A DNA stretch of 64,000 nt from Cyanobacteria bacterium REEB67 (lineage in GTDB: Bacteria; Cyanobacteriota; Vampirovibrionia; Obscuribacterales; Obscuribacteraceae): the NCBI GenBank assembly GCA_018971775.1, contig JAGXAB010000003.1:1-64000 (forward strand). Direction: 5' to 3'. Below the pieces are notes generated by a model. That model did not search any database. It was given only the letters and a program-made list of their open reading frames with translations, and was not told where the DNA came from. How positions within the stretch are numbered: position 1 is the stretch's first letter; the number at the start of each line of letters is the position of its first letter. Both the position numbers and the translations under genes were made by a program. Shown piece by piece: positions 1-8,443 of the stretch.

Positions 1-128
1 GTGACAATTTCCACGCAGGATAACTTGCATGCCGATAGGATATGCGATGCATATTGCCAGGCCGCTCCCTAAGCCCGGAAAGCCTGACCTGGCGGCGCTG
101 TCAAGGGAGGGTAACTTAGCTCTTTAGG

Positions 129-1322
129 TTACGTGGAAATCCAGGCTAGATAGAGCTGATAGGCCTCGTTGGCTCGCGGCAAAATGACATTGCTATAACG
201 TCTGACAGCATCGAGGGCATTGTTGTAATTTCTCATCGCTTGCGCAAACTGCACTCGCAACGCCAGACGTACTCTTGCTAATTCACTTTCAGCAAAGGCT
301 AAATCGGCTTTAGCGGCGGCGATTCCGCCTTGATTGCGATTCCATATGGGTAAGCTAACTCCTACTTGGGCATTAGCTTCGACGCCGGTTTTTCCGATGA
401 CATTACCGCGGCTATTTTCTAAGTATTCGCTGCTGTAGCCAATTCCACCACGTACGTACATGTCGGGTATGGGCTCCGCCTTTGCTCTTATTACGACGGC
501 GCGAGCTTTAGCCACCTGAGCTTCAGCGCCCTGAATCTGCGGACTGGTGCGCATTAGATCTAATAAAAGGCGCTCTTCGTTTACCGCAGGAATTCGATCT
601 TCGAGCTTGCCTTGCAGGCTGATCTTAGCCATCTCCGGTACGCCTGCAACAGAGGTGAGCAGCTTCCATGTCTCCTTTTCGCTGTTCTTGGCTTTTTGAA
701 GTTCGTGTTCAACCTGTTCCGCTTCGATTTCAGATTGGAGATAATCCGGCTTGTCCGCTTGCCCGACATTGAACAAATCGGAAGTAGTTTTGGTTGCGTC
801 GTGAGCGATCCGCGCGAGCTCGGTGCGTAGTTTTACCTGCTCTTGTGCGCCGAGCATTTGGTAAAACAAGGTCCGAACCGTATTTATAACACGCTGTTTC
901 TGAGCTTCTGCCTCTATTTCAGCTTGACGTGCTTGACTCAGGTATATATTCCGACTCTTCGCAAGCTTGCCGCCCAGGGGCAGCGTTTGTTCGAAGAAAC
1001 CGAAGTACTCAGGTTTTGCATGCAGAGATCTAAATGCAAATTCCTCGCCTTGATAACCTACGACTGGATTCGGGAGCATTCCTGCTTGTTTCGCTAGGCC
1101 GCGGGCCGACTTTGTCGCGGAAGTAGCCTGGTTCAGCGTTGGATTGTTTTTTAAGGCCATTTCCTCGAGCTGAGGTAAAGTCATGAATGAACCGGCCGGA
1201 GGCTCTTGAATTAGACCTTTCAGATGTGGGATTTCTGTTAGCGCTTCCGCACAGTAGGCGGCATTTCCTGCTTGCAAGGTTAGAAAGATAGTTAGCAGGC
1301 TTCCTGATTTGAATCTACTCAT
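129..1322 (-). CDS. TolC/CzcC-family outer membrane efflux protein, C-terminally short
   Basis: Outer-membrane channel component of a tripartite efflux system. Residues 1-24 form a signal peptide ending around YCAEA. The rest is long amphipathic helices with the alternating pattern of the OEP family, and two halves can be seen (LPQLEEMALKNNPTL near residue 50; SPQIQGAEAQVAKARA near residue 260). Relatives usually run 420-450 residues; this one stops at 397, just after EAYQLYLA, where family members continue with the last helical hairpin. The C-terminus therefore looks truncated. The gene is alone: no RND or MFP partner is adjacent, and the RND pair at 8.4-13.2 kb is 7 kb away. The ATG start overlaps the stop of a possible upstream 52-codon ORF. 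The family call is firm; whether it still works is uncertain. Confidence 0.85.
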   Translation of the reverse strand: MSRFKSGSLLTIFLTLQAGNAAYCAEALTEIPHLKGLIQEPPAGSFMTLPQLEEMALKNNPTLNQATSATKSARGLAKQAGMLPNPVVGYQGEEFAFRSLHAKPEYFGFFEQTLPLGGKLAKSRNIYLSQARQAEIEAEAQKQRVINTVRTLFYQMLGAQEQVKLRTELARIAHDATKTTSDLFNVGQADKPDYLQSEIEAEQVEHELQKAKNSEKETWKLLTSVAGVPEMAKISLQGKLEDRIPAVNEERLLLDLMRTSPQIQGAEAQVAKARAVVIRAKAEPIPDMYVRGGIGYSSEYLENSRGNVIGKTGVEANAQVGVSLPIWNRNQGGIAAAKADLAFAESELARVRLALRVQFAQAMRNYNNALDAVRRYSNVILPRANEAYQLYLAWIST

Positions 1323-1473
1323 GGGATTTACTCACTGCTTCTTTACTTGTATTGTCTTGATTCAGGAGTCCAATTCTCAGGTGGATTTTTCGCGCGTTCG
1401 CCTGAGGTTCCGAGGAGTGCGGCGTCTCATTGCTGGTGACAGGGGCTGTTAGCCTTGCAACTAAAATTGACAT
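1315..1473 (-). CDS. Possible 52-codon leader ORF overlapping the TolC-family start
   Basis: This short frame is not in the ORF track. It starts ATG TCA ATT TTA and ends CAT GAG TAG, so its stop overlaps the ATG AGT of the TolC-family gene. That arrangement is typical of translational coupling. A GAG sits 6 bases before the ATG. The peptide has no signal peptide, transmembrane segment or recognisable domain. It may be a coupled leader peptide, the remains of an upstream gene, or chance. Low confidence because nothing but the overlap and the ribosome-binding-like sequence supports it. Confidence 0.25.
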   Translation of the reverse strand: MSILVARLTAPVTSNETPHSSEPQANARKIHLRIGLLNQDNTSKEAVSKSHE

Positions 1474-1615
1474 CTGGTTCTCACAGTGCCGAGTATAACC
1501 GATCAGATATCGCTCCCCCAGCTACCTGCCAAGCCGGCGAAACGCCACGCGCTACCGATCTGATTTTGTTTTACCGTGCGTGCGAGTCAGGTAAAGCGCT
1601 GTAGATTTTGTGCAT

Positions 1616-1649
1616 CAAAAAGCCGGTACACATCATAAGCGTACCGGCT
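1616..1649 (-). terminator. Rho-independent terminator after the beta-helix remnant
   Basis: A perfect 9-bp stem, AGCCGGTAC/GTACCGGCT, with an 11-base loop. Read on the minus strand it is followed at once by TTTTT. It lies about 70 bases past the stop of the small ORF at 1723-1878 and is the clearest intrinsic terminator in the window. Confidence 0.8.
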
Positions 1650-1722
1650 CTAAATGGTATTAACCAGGATCACCTGCAAGCAGGGTTGACGATCTAAGGA
1701 AAATAACTGGCTACATTGGCGT

Positions 1723-1878
1723 TCAGATTGGGTAGGCTGTTTTCCAGGTCAGGCCGTCACTGTTATCTCCCTTTGGTGAGATGAAATAATTACGTGCCTG
1801 GGCGGCATCGGCTGTGGCGAAGAAAAATAATCCTGAGATAAGGCCCATGAGAGCCAGTCTTTTCCCAATAAAATTCAT
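1723..1878 (-). pseudogene. 51-codon secreted peptide, N-terminal remnant of a beta-helix protein
   Basis: This ORF is too short for the supplied track. It encodes 51 residues: a signal peptide (MNFIGKRLALMGLISG, cleavage after ADAAQA) followed by RNYFISPKGDNSDGLTWKTAY, then a stop. The mature part matches the start of the next gene downstream on the map (AQAKDYYLSPTGSGGPGTSWASAF), which is also the usual opening of right-handed beta-helix/DUF1565-type surface proteins. I infer that it is a paralogue cut off after its first beta-strand, not a complete protein. It is followed by a strong intrinsic terminator, so the transcript is probably still made and ended cleanly. A genuine small secreted peptide cannot be excluded. 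Confidence 0.6.
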
Positions 1879-1942
1879 ACTTTGACCTCGATACTTTTAC
1901 TTGTGGGATTGGATTAAGAAAGAAAATCGATGAAAAAGCAAA

Positions 1943-3280
1943 CTATGGATTGAAAAACTTAGCGGCATTCTTATTCAGCTGGAGAACCGAAACGACAACA
2001 GCACCATTACCGGTGGCGGGAGAATTTGCCGCAAGGCTATAGTTTGTCGTGGCGATAGTGCCCAGCGGGTTTGCGCCGGTAAACGCAGAGATGATTGTCT
2101 CATCCTGAAAAAGCGGATCGACGAGGCCGGGTGCCAGGACATGAGTATTGCCTTTGACCAGGTATTGATCGTTCTTAGCCACTTTTACCGGCACTGCTGC
2201 CGGCACTCTGACTGTGCCGCCCCAGAATACTGAAGTGCTCACCGATGTTGTCCCGGAGCCGTTTGTGTTCAAGCAGCTATGGGCGAGATTATTTTGATTG
2301 GTCGGCGTCATAAAGGATGTGGCGCGTTCGATCACTAGATTTGGTTTACTCGTGCTGGCCGCGGACATGACTATGTTTGCCGCTGTGGCATTAAGGAAAA
2401 GGCAGCCGTGGGAATGTACGGTGCCGACTACGCTCTGACAATTTAGTGCTGTGGCCAGACCGGGACCAAAGGCGCAGTTAGAGAAGAGCACTTGCGAAGA
2501 TGCATTCTGGCCGCTGGTGACGACTCCTTTGCCGCCCCTTTGTACGGTGTCGAAAAACCAACAGCCTCCAAATGTGCTGTTTTCCGCCACTTCGGATGGC
2601 TCTGTAGGCTTTTGCTGAGCGATTTGAGCGCAACCGTGGATGTCGAGACTTTGATAGCGATTGTTGGTGCCGCCGAAGAGCAGACCTGTACCTGTGCGTC
2701 CTTGCCCGCTGGTATTCACCGCAACGTTGGCGATTTCTATATTTTGGAAAAGGTCGCTGTTGCCGGCTACATAAAGTCCGGCCGTGCTGTAGTCCGAAAT
2801 TTTGATGGCGTCGCGATGTGAGCCCACTAGATTGAGGTTATTGCCGTACCAGTAGAGCGCCACTGGTGCGTTCGGCTGACCGTTTGTTTGCTTGCCCGAG
2901 ATAATCACCTGGCCGTTGCGGCCGGCTTCTGTACTGTTTGTGATCGTGACTGGATTGCCCGGGACACCACTGGCAAACATAGTCACTGTCATGACGGGAT
3001 AGGTAATCGATTTAGCGCCGCCATCTATAAGTAGGCGATCGCCGGGTTGATATTGCACGGCGCTGGCATATTGAAAGGATGTAAAAGCGCTTGCCCAGCT
3101 TGTGCCGGGGCCTCCGCTGCCGGTTGGAGATAGATAGTAGTCTTTTGCCTGAGCTTCGCCTGTGCAAGCAATGCCAACGCAAAATCCAAATAAGAGTGCC
3201 GCGGCTTTCTTTATATAGGATTTGCGGCCAGCGACTTTCGTAGGCGGCTGTGTCTTTAGCTGTGTCGAATCTTCTTTCAT
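1943..3280 (-). CDS. Secreted right-handed beta-helix repeat protein
   Basis: The track ORF begins at 3514, but the ATG at 3280 has a GGAG 9 bases upstream and gives a 445-residue protein starting MKEDSTQ with a long n-region signal peptide (AAALLFGFCVGIACTG, cleavage after EAQA). The mature protein starts KDYYLSPTGSGGPGTSWASAF, the opening of the DUF1565/pectate-lyase-like beta-helix families. It continues with short repeated strands rich in N, G and V (NIEIANVAVNTSG; SSQVLFSNCAFG; NLVIERATSF), as in a parallel beta-helix. Family members act at the cell surface on polysaccharides or as structural proteins; no catalytic residues can be assigned here. It is divergent from the TadG-like gene at 3449. 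Confidence 0.7.
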   Translation of the reverse strand: MKEDSTQLKTQPPTKVAGRKSYIKKAAALLFGFCVGIACTGEAQAKDYYLSPTGSGGPGTSWASAFTSFQYASAVQYQPGDRLLIDGGAKSITYPVMTVTMFASGVPGNPVTITNSTEAGRNGQVIISGKQTNGQPNAPVALYWYGNNLNLVGSHRDAIKISDYSTAGLYVAGNSDLFQNIEIANVAVNTSGQGRTGTGLLFGGTNNRYQSLDIHGCAQIAQQKPTEPSEVAENSTFGGCWFFDTVQRGGKGVVTSGQNASSQVLFSNCAFGPGLATALNCQSVVGTVHSHGCLFLNATAANIVMSAASTSKPNLVIERATSFMTPTNQNNLAHSCLNTNGSGTTSVSTSVFWGGTVRVPAAVPVKVAKNDQYLVKGNTHVLAPGLVDPLFQDETIISAFTGANPLGTIATTNYSLAANSPATGNGAVVVSVLQLNKNAAKFFNP

Positions 3281-3448
3281 TGATAAAGCTCCATCAGTAA
3301 TCACATTTTTGCGCCGCCAAATACGCAAGAAGACTATATGGGCACGTCCGTGAACAGATCGTGCGGGCAATGTGAAATGACCGTGTGGATGCCGTGAGTT
3401 TTGCGTGAAGTATGGTTGCAAGCGCATTTTTTGGGCTATATTTCTGCT

Positions 3449-5098
3449 ATGAAAAATTGTTTTTCCGGCAAAAATAGACGTAAACAAAGTTATTGTTTGC
3501 AGGCGCGCAGTCAACGCGGCATGGCTGTGCTTTTGCTTTTTATTATTGTCATCGTTGCGTTTTGCGCTTCGGTCGTGGCCGCCGCCGGCATGGTGCGCTA
3601 CTGCGCCTTAAGGCAGAAGGCGCTTGTTGCTACCGAAGGGGCGAGCCTTGCCCTGGCCAATGACCTTTCGTCGATTGTTATTGAAGATCCAAACTTTGGC
3701 TATATTTCCTTGAGCGATTATGCACCGGAGAGCGGCCTGCTTATCGCTGGTGACGGGGCACCGCTGCCGGTGCGATCTATAAATACTATTGTTGGTACGG
3801 CCAGAGTTGATCTATTAATTGCCAGGCAGTTGAATAATCAGGAGTTCATCCGCCTGGCCGAAGTCGATGCTGCCAATGCGCGTGCAGCCGCTTTGCGACT
3901 CTCGCGAGTTTTGCGAGAAGCCCTTAGCGACGCAGGCTCCATGTCGAAAAACGATCCGGACAAACTGGCGCCGGCCCGGGACCGTAAGGGCAATCCCGTC
4001 GATCTCAGATTGCATGCCCGACGTCTCTTGCAAGATTATTTGAAACGTTGCGGTCTCGATTCACGTTTGCAAATCGAAAGTGTGAGGCTCTCTCTTGGCT
4101 CTCTGGATGGAGGGAGCGGTAGCGTTACTGCTCTGCCGCAACCGCTGGCTCTGGCGGAGCTCAAAAATGGCAAACGGATCGGCGATCGTTATGTGGCCTT
4201 TCAAAATGTGCCGGTCGGGCAGGAAGATTTTTATTTTGTCGGTGTGGGCAAACAATCGGCGCTTGTCTCCGCACCGGCTTTCAAAAATGACGACGGAAAA
4301 ATACCTTGCAGCATCGTCCGAGTCGAAGCGAGCTTCAAATTGCCGGAGGAGAAAAACTCGCTCTTTGGTGGTGTCAAAGTCGCTGCTTGCAGTCAGCCTT
4401 TTTCCTTGAGTGATTGCAACAATCCAGGTACGCTCATTGTCTCCATGCCCGATGGCATGCCGCCTAATCTGCGTTCATTGCAGGATTTTCTCAGTGATCG
4501 GCAATTAAATCGTGAGACAGTGCCTGTCTACCGCGCCTGTGGCGGTGATTGCCCGGTCGACACGGGGGCGCGTTTTGTGCCGGCCTTAGATCGCGATGGC
4601 ATTGCTCAAAGACCGACTCTGGCGGGAGTATTTGCGCGTGGATTGTATGACTGGATCCGCACGGCCGCTTGTCGGCCGCGCATCGATTCTGTGGCGCGGG
4701 CAATCGGTGATCGCCTCTTACCCGACCGCAGCGGTGTGCCGATTTATTATTTGCGCATCAACGGCGCAGGCAATGTCGAGACGACTTGTAGTCGCGGCGC
4801 CGAATTTGCCAATCAAATCGTACATGATGGGCAGGATTATGTCCTGGCTGCAGGCTCAATCAGCTGTCAGGATCTGGTCTGGACTCTGGCCTATCGCGAT
4901 CAGGTGCGCAACATTTCCGCCTCGCAGGGCGGTAAACACGGCGGTCAACTGATGCAATTGACGACGGCGGCCGGCACTGGCGATGGTCTTACTGAGCCTG
5001 CGGTCGAACAGGTGACGGGCAGTCGCAAAAGCTATTTGAAAGGTGGCCTGGCCGTCGAATTTGTCGTCTCCTCGCCTCAGATGCCAAATGCGCTCTGA
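3449..5098 (+). CDS. TadG/TadE-like membrane-anchored protein
   Basis: The track start at 3401 adds 16 residues; ATG at 3449 (MKNCFSGKNRR) is preferred because it gives a basic N-terminus directly before the membrane segment. No strong ribosome site is visible for either. The start of the protein reads QRGMAVLLLFIIVIVAFCASVVAAA, then MVRYCALRQKALVATEGASLALAND, the pattern of the TadE/TadG-like N-terminal segment: one membrane helix followed by a helix that loses tyrosines and carries A-A-LA. The remaining 480 residues are extracytoplasmic with scattered cysteines (CGGDCPVD) and no known domain I can name. No tad/flp pilus genes are nearby. Its stop codon directly abuts the stop of the convergent kinase gene with no spacer. 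Confidence 0.5.
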   Translation: MKNCFSGKNRRKQSYCLQARSQRGMAVLLLFIIVIVAFCASVVAAAGMVRYCALRQKALVATEGASLALANDLSSIVIEDPNFGYISLSDYAPESGLLIAGDGAPLPVRSINTIVGTARVDLLIARQLNNQEFIRLAEVDAANARAAALRLSRVLREALSDAGSMSKNDPDKLAPARDRKGNPVDLRLHARRLLQDYLKRCGLDSRLQIESVRLSLGSLDGGSGSVTALPQPLALAELKNGKRIGDRYVAFQNVPVGQEDFYFVGVGKQSALVSAPAFKNDDGKIPCSIVRVEASFKLPEEKNSLFGGVKVAACSQPFSLSDCNNPGTLIVSMPDGMPPNLRSLQDFLSDRQLNRETVPVYRACGGDCPVDTGARFVPALDRDGIAQRPTLAGVFARGLYDWIRTAACRPRIDSVARAIGDRLLPDRSGVPIYYLRINGAGNVETTCSRGAEFANQIVHDGQDYVLAAGSISCQDLVWTLAYRDQVRNISASQGGKHGGQLMQLTTAAGTGDGLTEPAVEQVTGSRKSYLKGGLAVEFVVSSPQMPNAL

Positions 5099-7372
5099 TC
5101 ATTTCTCGTCTGGGAACATCTGCCAGTATTTAAATTCGGCCGAGTGTTCAAACATGGTGCCGGGGACATCGCGCTTGAATTGTTTTTTTTCTTGCCTGGT
5201 CCAGGAGCGGTCGAGGAATAGATGTTTGAGGGCCGGCATTTTTTTGAAATAGGCCGCGGAGGCGGTCGTCAGCATGCTGCGGCGTATGCGCAGTGTCTCC
5301 AGCGTTTTCAACTTGAGCAGCGGTTTCAGATCGCTGTCGTTCAGATTTTCCGAACCGAGCCACAATTCAGTGATATTCGGATGACCAGCCAGCGCCTCTA
5401 GAAGAGGTGGCAGGTTGGATATGCGCTTCAGTCGCAAGGTGTGGATGGTACTCAGCAATTGCATTTTTGCGATCGCTTCACCGCTCAGCTTCGGCCCGCA
5501 TAGACCAAGCGCTTTCAGTCGCGTAAATTTGTCGATAGTCGGTAAATCTTCGTCGTTCAGGTCGCTTTCGTCATATTTAAATTCGTTGCGTGGCATCGCT
5601 TTTACGATTGTGTTGAAAAAATTCAGGTCGTCCAGGGATTGCCAGGACGCTAACAATTTAAAAACCTCGTGCGGATCTTTGGTGACTATCTCCAGGCCGT
5701 TGAGATCGAAGGGTCTGAATTTCTTGAGTATTTCCGGCCATTTTTCGGTGAAGTTGCTGAATTGTACGCTCACTCTTTTATTGGCCGGTATGGTAATGGT
5801 GCCGCAACCAAAGATGGGAGGCTCGTCTCCGAAGCGCACACTGCACATGTAAAAATCTTTTGGGAAGACAAAACGGGGCGGGTCGCCCTGGCGGAAGTAG
5901 CTGTGCGCCGTGAGTGGATTGTTTTTGTAGGCTTCAATTTTGGCTGCCAGTTTGCGTTCGTCCGCTTTGAAGCGATCGTAGTCGTATGTGATGATGTCTT
6001 CATCATCGAGTTCATCGGCGGTCAGCTCGATTGAGTCTCCCGGCCTGACGTCGCTGCTGTTGAAAAATTTATAGGCGCCGAAGCTGATCAGGCCGACTAG
6101 TGCCACCGCCAGCAATACCATTCCCGCAGTCTTTAACTTTTTGAGTGGATTTACCTCCTGTTCTGCTGCGTCGGATTCATCGACATCTTTATCGCGCCGC
6201 GCGGTTATACGTCGAGCCGGCGCGGACGGCCTCTCCGGTTTGTCCGCCGGCCTGCGCTTTTGTGTCGCTGCGCTGCCGTAAGGTTGAGGGCGGGTGATGC
6301 GGTCTGCTTCATTGCGATCGTCGAGTCCGGCAGGTCTGCCATCGCCATCTTCTTTAATTGGGCGAGTGCGCGTCTGTGATTGCATCTCGGCCGAGGGAGT
6401 GCCATAGGTAATGCCCTGGACGATGATACTCTTGCCCGCTTTGATGCGCTCGAGATCTACTTTTACCTGTGACATCGTTTGATAGCGGTCCGAAGTTTTT
6501 TTTGCCAGCATTTTTTCCAGGGCTTTTTCTAACGAGTCCGGGTAGCCGCCCTGGACCTCACCGCTCGCACAGCTAGCCAGGCTCGGCATTTCTTGCGTCT
6601 GGTGCATCATAAATGTCTGGAAGGCGTTCTCTCCGGCAAAAGGCAGTTGACCGGTCAAAGTCTCAAAGAGAGAGCAGCCGAATGAGTAGATATCGGAGCG
6701 CTGATCGGCTCGCACTCCCTGGCATTGTTCCGGGCTCATGTAATAGGGTGTGCCAAAAACCATACCTGTAGCCGTTTGTGTCTGAGCGTTGAAGCCCTGA
6801 GTGGTTAGACGAGCGATGCCGAAATCGACGATTTTAACCCTGGTATTAGTTTCGCCGCTTGCTTTGTAGAGCATCAAATTGGAGGGTTTGATATCGCGGT
6901 GGATGATGCCCTGATTGTGGGCCGTGGAGAGAGCGTCGGCTACCTGGATAAAAATATCTAGAGCTTCGCCGACCGGGAGATGGCCGGATCTGGCGATGCG
7001 CTGGTCGAGTGTTTCTCCCTGCAATAAATCCATGATGAAATAGGGGAAGCGGCCGTCGGCGATGCCCATATTGTGGACGCCGACGATGGCTGGATGCTTG
7101 AGTTTGGCCAGGGCCTGCGCTTCTGCCTGGAAACGGCCCCAGCTCTCACCGTCCAGAGATTCGCCGGAGAGGATCTTGATGGCGTAATCTTGATTGAGTA
7201 TCTCGTGATGACAGGCGAATACAACTCCCATGCCGCCGTGACCGAGCGGACGGGTGAGGCGATAGGCACCGTCGATGACATCACCGGCAACAAAGGTTCG
7301 CGTTTCTCCGGAGAGGCGACTGGTTAGAGTCGTGTCTCCCAACCTGTTGCTGTCGCGGCCGCTGCCGGTCAT
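5099..7372 (-). CDS. Transmembrane serine/threonine protein kinase with C-terminal leucine-rich repeats
   Basis: A Hanks-type (PknB-like) kinase. Kinase domain about residues 32-290: glycine loop GHGGMGVVF, ATP lysine in YAIKIL, catalytic loop HRDIKPSNLML, DFG in VDFGIARL, and the activation segment GTPYYMSPEQ. All catalytic residues are present. A basic proline-rich linker follows (about 310-410), then one membrane helix (GMVLLAVALVGLISFGAYKF) and an outside domain that ends in degenerate leucine-rich repeats (LKALGLCGPKLSG; ITELWLGSENLNDSDL; LETLRIRRSMLT). The layout suggests an outside sensor signalling to an inside kinase; the ligand is unknown. AAGGA lies 8 bases before the ATG. A perfect palindrome lies just upstream. 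Confidence 0.9.
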   Translation of the reverse strand: MTGSGRDSNRLGDTTLTSRLSGETRTFVAGDVIDGAYRLTRPLGHGGMGVVFACHHEILNQDYAIKILSGESLDGESWGRFQAEAQALAKLKHPAIVGVHNMGIADGRFPYFIMDLLQGETLDQRIARSGHLPVGEALDIFIQVADALSTAHNQGIIHRDIKPSNLMLYKASGETNTRVKIVDFGIARLTTQGFNAQTQTATGMVFGTPYYMSPEQCQGVRADQRSDIYSFGCSLFETLTGQLPFAGENAFQTFMMHQTQEMPSLASCASGEVQGGYPDSLEKALEKMLAKKTSDRYQTMSQVKVDLERIKAGKSIIVQGITYGTPSAEMQSQTRTRPIKEDGDGRPAGLDDRNEADRITRPQPYGSAATQKRRPADKPERPSAPARRITARRDKDVDESDAAEQEVNPLKKLKTAGMVLLAVALVGLISFGAYKFFNSSDVRPGDSIELTADELDDEDIITYDYDRFKADERKLAAKIEAYKNNPLTAHSYFRQGDPPRFVFPKDFYMCSVRFGDEPPIFGCGTITIPANKRVSVQFSNFTEKWPEILKKFRPFDLNGLEIVTKDPHEVFKLLASWQSLDDLNFFNTIVKAMPRNEFKYDESDLNDEDLPTIDKFTRLKALGLCGPKLSGEAIAKMQLLSTIHTLRLKRISNLPPLLEALAGHPNITELWLGSENLNDSDLKPLLKLKTLETLRIRRSMLTTASAAYFKKMPALKHLFLDRSWTRQEKKQFKRDVPGTMFEHSAEFKYWQMFPDEK

Positions 7373-7391
7373 GATGTTCCTTGTAGTATGA

Positions 7392-7409
7392 GCTAAACTT
7401 CAGTTTAGC
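7392..7409. promoter_or_regulatory. Perfect palindrome before the kinase gene
   Basis: GCTAAACT-TC-AGTTTAGC, an 8-bp perfect inverted repeat with a 2-base centre, lies between the aldo/keto reductase stop (7437) and the kinase start (7372). There is no T-run on either side, so it looks more like an operator than an intrinsic terminator. No promoter hexamers could be tied to it. Confidence 0.4.
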
Positions 7410-7436
7410 ATCTCGACCACGTCCAGCTGACTTTTA

Positions 7437-8414
7437 TCAGCGCTCGACAAGGGCCATCATGTTTTTTTGATAGCGTGGTCCGGCAGTCTTTTCAAAAATG
7501 CTGTTCAATTCTTCGACGTCAGGTTTATCGAGGTAGAGGTCGACAGCGGCGGCGTTTTCTTCCAGATACTTCAAGCGCTTCGTGCCCGGTATCGGTACGA
7601 ACCCTGGACTTTTTTCCAGTATCCAGGCGAGGGCAACTTGCGAGGGGGTGGCTTCGTATTTACGGGCAATACTCTTAACCAGAGCTACTAGTTGCATGTT
7701 TTTGGCGAAGTTTTCACCCTGGAAGCGGGGATCGTTTTTGCGGAAATCATCAGCAGCGAGATCGTCGAATTTTTTGATCTCACCGCTGAGAAAACCACGA
7801 CCGAGGGGGCAAAATGGCACAAGGCCTATGCCCAGCTCTTGCAAGGTGGGAATGATTGTAGTCTCCAGCCCACGCTCCCAGAGCGAATACTCCGACTGCA
7901 GTGCGCTTACCGGATGTTCTTTGTGAGCGCGCCTGATTGTTTCGGCACCGGCCTCGGAGAGGCCGATATAGCGGATCTTTCCTTCGGCGACGAGTTCGCC
8001 AAGCGTACCGATAACCTCTTCGATTGGTACTTGGGGATCGACGCGGTGCTGGTAAAAAAGGTCGATGTGCTCGACACCAAGCCGCTCCAGCGACGCCTCT
8101 GCTACGGCGCGAATGTTTTTGGGATGGCTGTTGACGCCGTTGATCTTGCCTTCTTCCAGGTTGAAGCCAAATTTTGTGGCGATGATCGCCTGGTCGCGTC
8201 TGTCTCTCAGCGCGCGTCCGAGCAAAACTTCATTGGTATACGGGCCATAGGCTTCAGCCGTGTCGAAAAAATTAATGCCAAGCTCGAGGGCGCGGTGGAT
8301 GACTTTTATTGAGATCTTGTCATCGGCCTGACCATAGCTCTGACTCATGCCCATGCAGCCAAGGCCTATCGCTGATACTTCCAATCCATATTTTCCCAGG
8401 CTGCGTTTTTTCAT
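7437..8414 (-). CDS. Aldo/keto reductase
   Basis: NADPH-dependent reductase of the aldo/keto reductase superfamily, 325 residues, the usual size. It opens with the family pattern ([21 protein letters not shown]). The catalytic tetrad can be located: Asp and Tyr in [14 protein letters not shown], Lys in IIATKFGF and His in [10 protein letters not shown]. The C-terminal cofactor loop is [15 protein letters not shown]. It resembles the group of general aldehyde or quinone-reducing members (YakC/AKR13-like); the true substrate cannot be read from sequence. It follows the RND adaptor by 29 bases on the same strand and may be co-transcribed with the pump, which would suggest a shared response to toxic compounds. 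Confidence 0.92.
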   Translation of the reverse strand: MKKRSLGKYGLEVSAIGLGCMGMSQSYGQADDKISIKVIHRALELGINFFDTAEAYGPYTNEVLLGRALRDRRDQAIIATKFGFNLEEGKINGVNSHPKNIRAVAEASLERLGVEHIDLFYQHRVDPQVPIEEVIGTLGELVAEGKIRYIGLSEAGAETIRRAHKEHPVSALQSEYSLWERGLETTIIPTLQELGIGLVPFCPLGRGFLSGEIKKFDDLAADDFRKNDPRFQGENFAKNMQLVALVKSIARKYEATPSQVALAWILEKSPGFVPIPGTKRLKYLEENAAAVDLYLDKPDVEELNSIFEKTAGPRYQKNMMALVER

Positions 8415-8443
8415 GGCTGTTTCTCACGATCGGGGCTGACTGA

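Noticed and set aside
1-128. Possible mobile-element end next to the truncated TolC gene
   Set aside because: Only a 9-bp inverted repeat and no transposase or target duplication; kept as a weak remark in the findings.
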